The notes beneath the pieces were generated by a model. It worked only from the letters and a program-made list of their open reading frames with translations, had not been told where the DNA came from and did no database searches. A stretch of 7,400 nucleotides of DNA from an uncultured cyanobacterium (GTDB taxonomy: Bacteria; Cyanobacteriota; Cyanobacteriia; PCC-6307; Cyanobiaceae). Where the stretch lies: NCBI GenBank assembly GCA_903862155.1, contig CAIOXF010000343.1, forward strand, positions 1-7,400. The letters are read 5' to 3'. The position numbers and the translations under genes are program-made. Positions 5,583 to 7,400 of this stretch are shown one piece after another (within the stretch, counting starts at the first letter, position 1; the number at the start of each line of letters is the position of its first letter).

Positions 5583-6977
5583 ATGTGGAACGAACCCTCC
5601 GCCGGCATCGCCGTTGCCCCGGCTGAGGGTGAAGCCCCACGGCTGCCCCAGCCCGCCGTTGTGGCCACCGTGGAACCCGGCTCCATCGGCGAGGAGTTGG
5701 GCTTTCAGCCCGGCGACCGTCTGCTCAGCATCAATGGCAAGCGGCCGCGTGATCTGATCGATCTGCAGTTCCTCGTGGGCGAGGAGGAACTGGTGCTGGA
5801 GGTGGAAGACCCCGACGGCACCCTCCACACCGTGGAGCTGGAAAAGGATCTCGATGAGGGCCTGGGACTGGGGTTCACCGAGGCTCTCTTCGATGGGCTT
5901 AAGCAGTGCAACAACGCCTGTCCGTTCTGCTTCATCGACCAGCAGCCACCCGGGAAGCGCCGCAGCCTCTATCTCAAAGACGACGATTACCGCCTCAGCT
6001 TTCTCTACGGCTCCTATCTCACCCTCACCAACCTCACCGACGCTGACTGGCGACGCATTGAGGAGCAGCGCCTCTCTCCTCTTTATGTGTCGGTCCACGC
6101 CACCGAACCGGAGCTGCGCAGCCGCCTGCTGGTCAACCCTCGGGCAGGCCTGTTGCTCGAACAGCTCCGCTGGTTTGTCGATCGGGAGCTGCAGATCCAC
6201 GCCCAGGTGGTGGTGTGCCCAGGCCTGAACGACGGCGATGCCCTAGAGCGCACCCTCCGGGATTTGGCTGGATTTGCCGGCGGCGACTGGCCTGCAGTGC
6301 TCTCTGCTGCGGTGGTGCCCGTGGGGCTCACCCGTTTCCGTCCTCCGGCCGATGGTTTGGTGCCCGTGGATCGGGATTGCGCCCGGGCGGTGATTGCGCG
6401 GGTGGAGGCGCTCCAGGCCGAATTTCAGGGGCGCTTCGGCAGTCGCTTCGCCTGGCTGTCGGATGAGTGGTATCTGATCGCCGGGCTGCCTCTGCCGGAG
6501 CGGGATGCCTACGAAGATCTGCCGCAGCAGGAAAACGGTGTGGGCAGTATTCGGGCCTTTTTGGAGTCGTTGGATTGGGCCACCCGTGAGCTGCCCGATC
6601 GCCTGGTGACCCCACGCCGGCTGAGCTGGGTGGTGGGCAAGCTCGTGGCCGAGGCCTTGCAGCCGGTGGTGGATCGGCTCAATGCGGTGGAGGGGCTGGA
6701 GCTAGTGCTCCATGGTTTACCCAGTCCATACTGGGGGCAAGACCAGGTGGTGACGGGCCTGCTCACAGGTGCCGACCTGGTGGAGGGTCTGGAGGGGCAA
6801 GACCTGGGAGGACAGTTGTTGCTGCCCAGCGTGATGCTCCGTCAGGGGCAGCCCGTGTTCCTCGACGACCTCACCCTCGAAGAACTGCAGAGCCAATTGC
6901 CTGTGCCAATCACACAGGTGGCCGATGCTGCGGATCTGGTTCGGGCCTGCATAGGCGTGCCGCCGAAAGCTGTTTAA
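5583..6977 (+). CDS. PDZ-like / radical-SAM / DUF512 protein, cyanobacterial conserved type (TIGR03279-like), function unknown
   Basis: This is a 464-residue predicted iron-sulfur protein. Residues about 24-85 form a PDZ-like region (VVATVEPGSIGEELGFQPGD, then RLLSINGKRPRDLIDLQFLV). Then comes the radical-SAM-type motif QCNNACPFCFIDQQPPG with C109, C113 and C116 in CX3CX2C spacing. A very conserved stretch follows (YLKDDDYRLSFLYGSYLTLTNL), then HATEPELR, QVVVCPGLNDG and a C-terminal DUF512 region (about 250-440) with SDEWYLIAGLPLPE. From memory this is the family modelled as TIGR03279, described as universal in and restricted to cyanobacteria, possibly linked to photosynthesis. Its reaction is unknown. 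ATG 5583 is the first plausible start in frame, though no Shine-Dalgarno precedes it. It sits 26 bp after uppP and 27 bp before a TolC-type gene. Confidence 0.88.
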   Translation: MWNEPSAGIAVAPAEGEAPRLPQPAVVATVEPGSIGEELGFQPGDRLLSINGKRPRDLIDLQFLVGEEELVLEVEDPDGTLHTVELEKDLDEGLGLGFTEALFDGLKQCNNACPFCFIDQQPPGKRRSLYLKDDDYRLSFLYGSYLTLTNLTDADWRRIEEQRLSPLYVSVHATEPELRSRLLVNPRAGLLLEQLRWFVDRELQIHAQVVVCPGLNDGDALERTLRDLAGFAGGDWPAVLSAAVVPVGLTRFRPPADGLVPVDRDCARAVIARVEALQAEFQGRFGSRFAWLSDEWYLIAGLPLPERDAYEDLPQQENGVGSIRAFLESLDWATRELPDRLVTPRRLSWVVGKLVAEALQPVVDRLNAVEGLELVLHGLPSPYWGQDQVVTGLLTGADLVEGLEGQDLGGQLLLPSVMLRQGQPVFLDDLTLEELQSQLPVPITQVADAADLVRACIGVPPKAV

Positions 6978-7004
6978 GCTCTGCGCAACTCATGTGAAGT
7001 AGGC

Positions 7005-7400
7005 GTGAAGCGCTCTCTGGTTGGTGCTGCCCTCGTTGGTGTGGTGGGCCTGCCTGGATTTGGGGAGCTTGCCCATGCCCAGGCGCCATCACCTGCGCCG
7101 GCGGCGGCGTCAGCTCCAGCAGTCAAGACCCCAGATCCCGCAGCGCCTCCGCAGGTTCCGCTGGCCCCCCAGGTAAAGGGCTCACGCCCCCGGGTGAACC
7201 CGGCGTTGGTGACGCCGGCCTCCACCACCCTGCAGCCGGCCCTGAAGGATCTGGCTGCGCCGGCATCGCTGGCTTTGCCGGTGAAGCCAGATCAGGTTCG
7301 CATTCAGCAATTGCGTCCCATTGGTCTTGCCGAGAGCCTCAATCTTGCTGAGGTCAATAACCCCAACCTCAAGGCCGTTGCCAGCCAGGTGGAGCAGGCC
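7005..7400 (+). CDS. TolC-family outer membrane efflux protein, N-terminal part (cut by window edge)
   Basis: The first 132 residues of an exported protein. GTG 7005 is the first start codon after the preceding gene's in-frame TAA (6975). MKRSLVGAALVGVVGLPGF then a probable AHA|Q cleavage site (near residue 25) form a signal peptide. A Pro/Ala-rich linker follows to about residue 90. Then LRPIGLAESLNLAEVNNPNL (about 103-122) and KAVASQVEQA match the start of TolC/OEP-type proteins, where the family pattern is L-x-x-A-L-x-L-A-x-x-N-P. Such proteins form trimeric outer-membrane channels for type I secretion and drug efflux. The start has only a weak AGG near it. The rest of the protein, and any partner transporter, lie beyond the window, so assignment rests on this short segment. 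Confidence 0.75.
   Translation, partial: MKRSLVGAALVGVVGLPGFGELAHAQAPSPAPAAASAPAVKTPDPAAPPQVPLAPQVKGSRPRVNPALVTPASTTLQPALKDLAAPASLALPVKPDQVRIQQLRPIGLAESLNLAEVNNPNLKAVASQVEQA

Overview
This 7.4 kb, GC-rich window comes from a cyanobacterium. It carries psbU (a photosystem II lumenal subunit), a membrane VKOR-thioredoxin fusion of cyanobacterial type, and a radical-SAM protein of a type I recall as restricted to cyanobacteria. The PsbU and RimO sequences resemble the marine/freshwater Synechococcus-Cyanobium group. High GC and the presence of psbU argue against a low-GC Prochlorococcus. Genus placement is inference from memory of homologues, not a search.

Layout: the left edge holds the N-terminal 192 codons of rimO (minus). 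It is divergent from a VKOR-thioredoxin fusion (plus, 644-1573). That gene converges tail to tail on nadB (minus, 1575-3251), with one base between the two stop codons and a near-perfect 23-nt dyad centred on that base. Upstream of nadB on the same strand lie a textbook intrinsic terminator (3283-3310), a 20-nt perfect palindrome (3327-3346), psbU (3350-3727) and a multi-pass membrane protein resembling DUF3120 (3856-4605). A 72-bp divergent intergenic stretch then leads to a plus-strand run: uppP (4678-5556), a PDZ-like/radical-SAM/DUF512 protein (5583-6977) and the start of a TolC-type outer-membrane protein (7005 to the right edge). Gaps within this run are 26 and 27 bp, so it may be an operon.

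How the genes work together: the content is core genome. It covers translation-factor modification (rimO), oxidative folding in the lumen/periplasm (VKOR-Trx), de novo NAD synthesis (nadB), the oxygen-evolving complex (psbU), lipid-carrier recycling for the cell envelope (uppP) and outer-membrane export (TolC family). VKOR-Trx and PsbU both act on the lumenal side, and the plant homologue of VKOR-Trx is tied to photosystem II assembly.

I saw no mobile element, CRISPR array, tRNA or rRNA, and no defence or biosynthetic cassette. No stretch longer than 300 bases lacks a gene. I do not see a convincing new multi-gene system. The items most worth a second look are the function-unknown radical-SAM protein and its neighbours, the DUF3120-like protein, and several inverted repeats at gene junctions.
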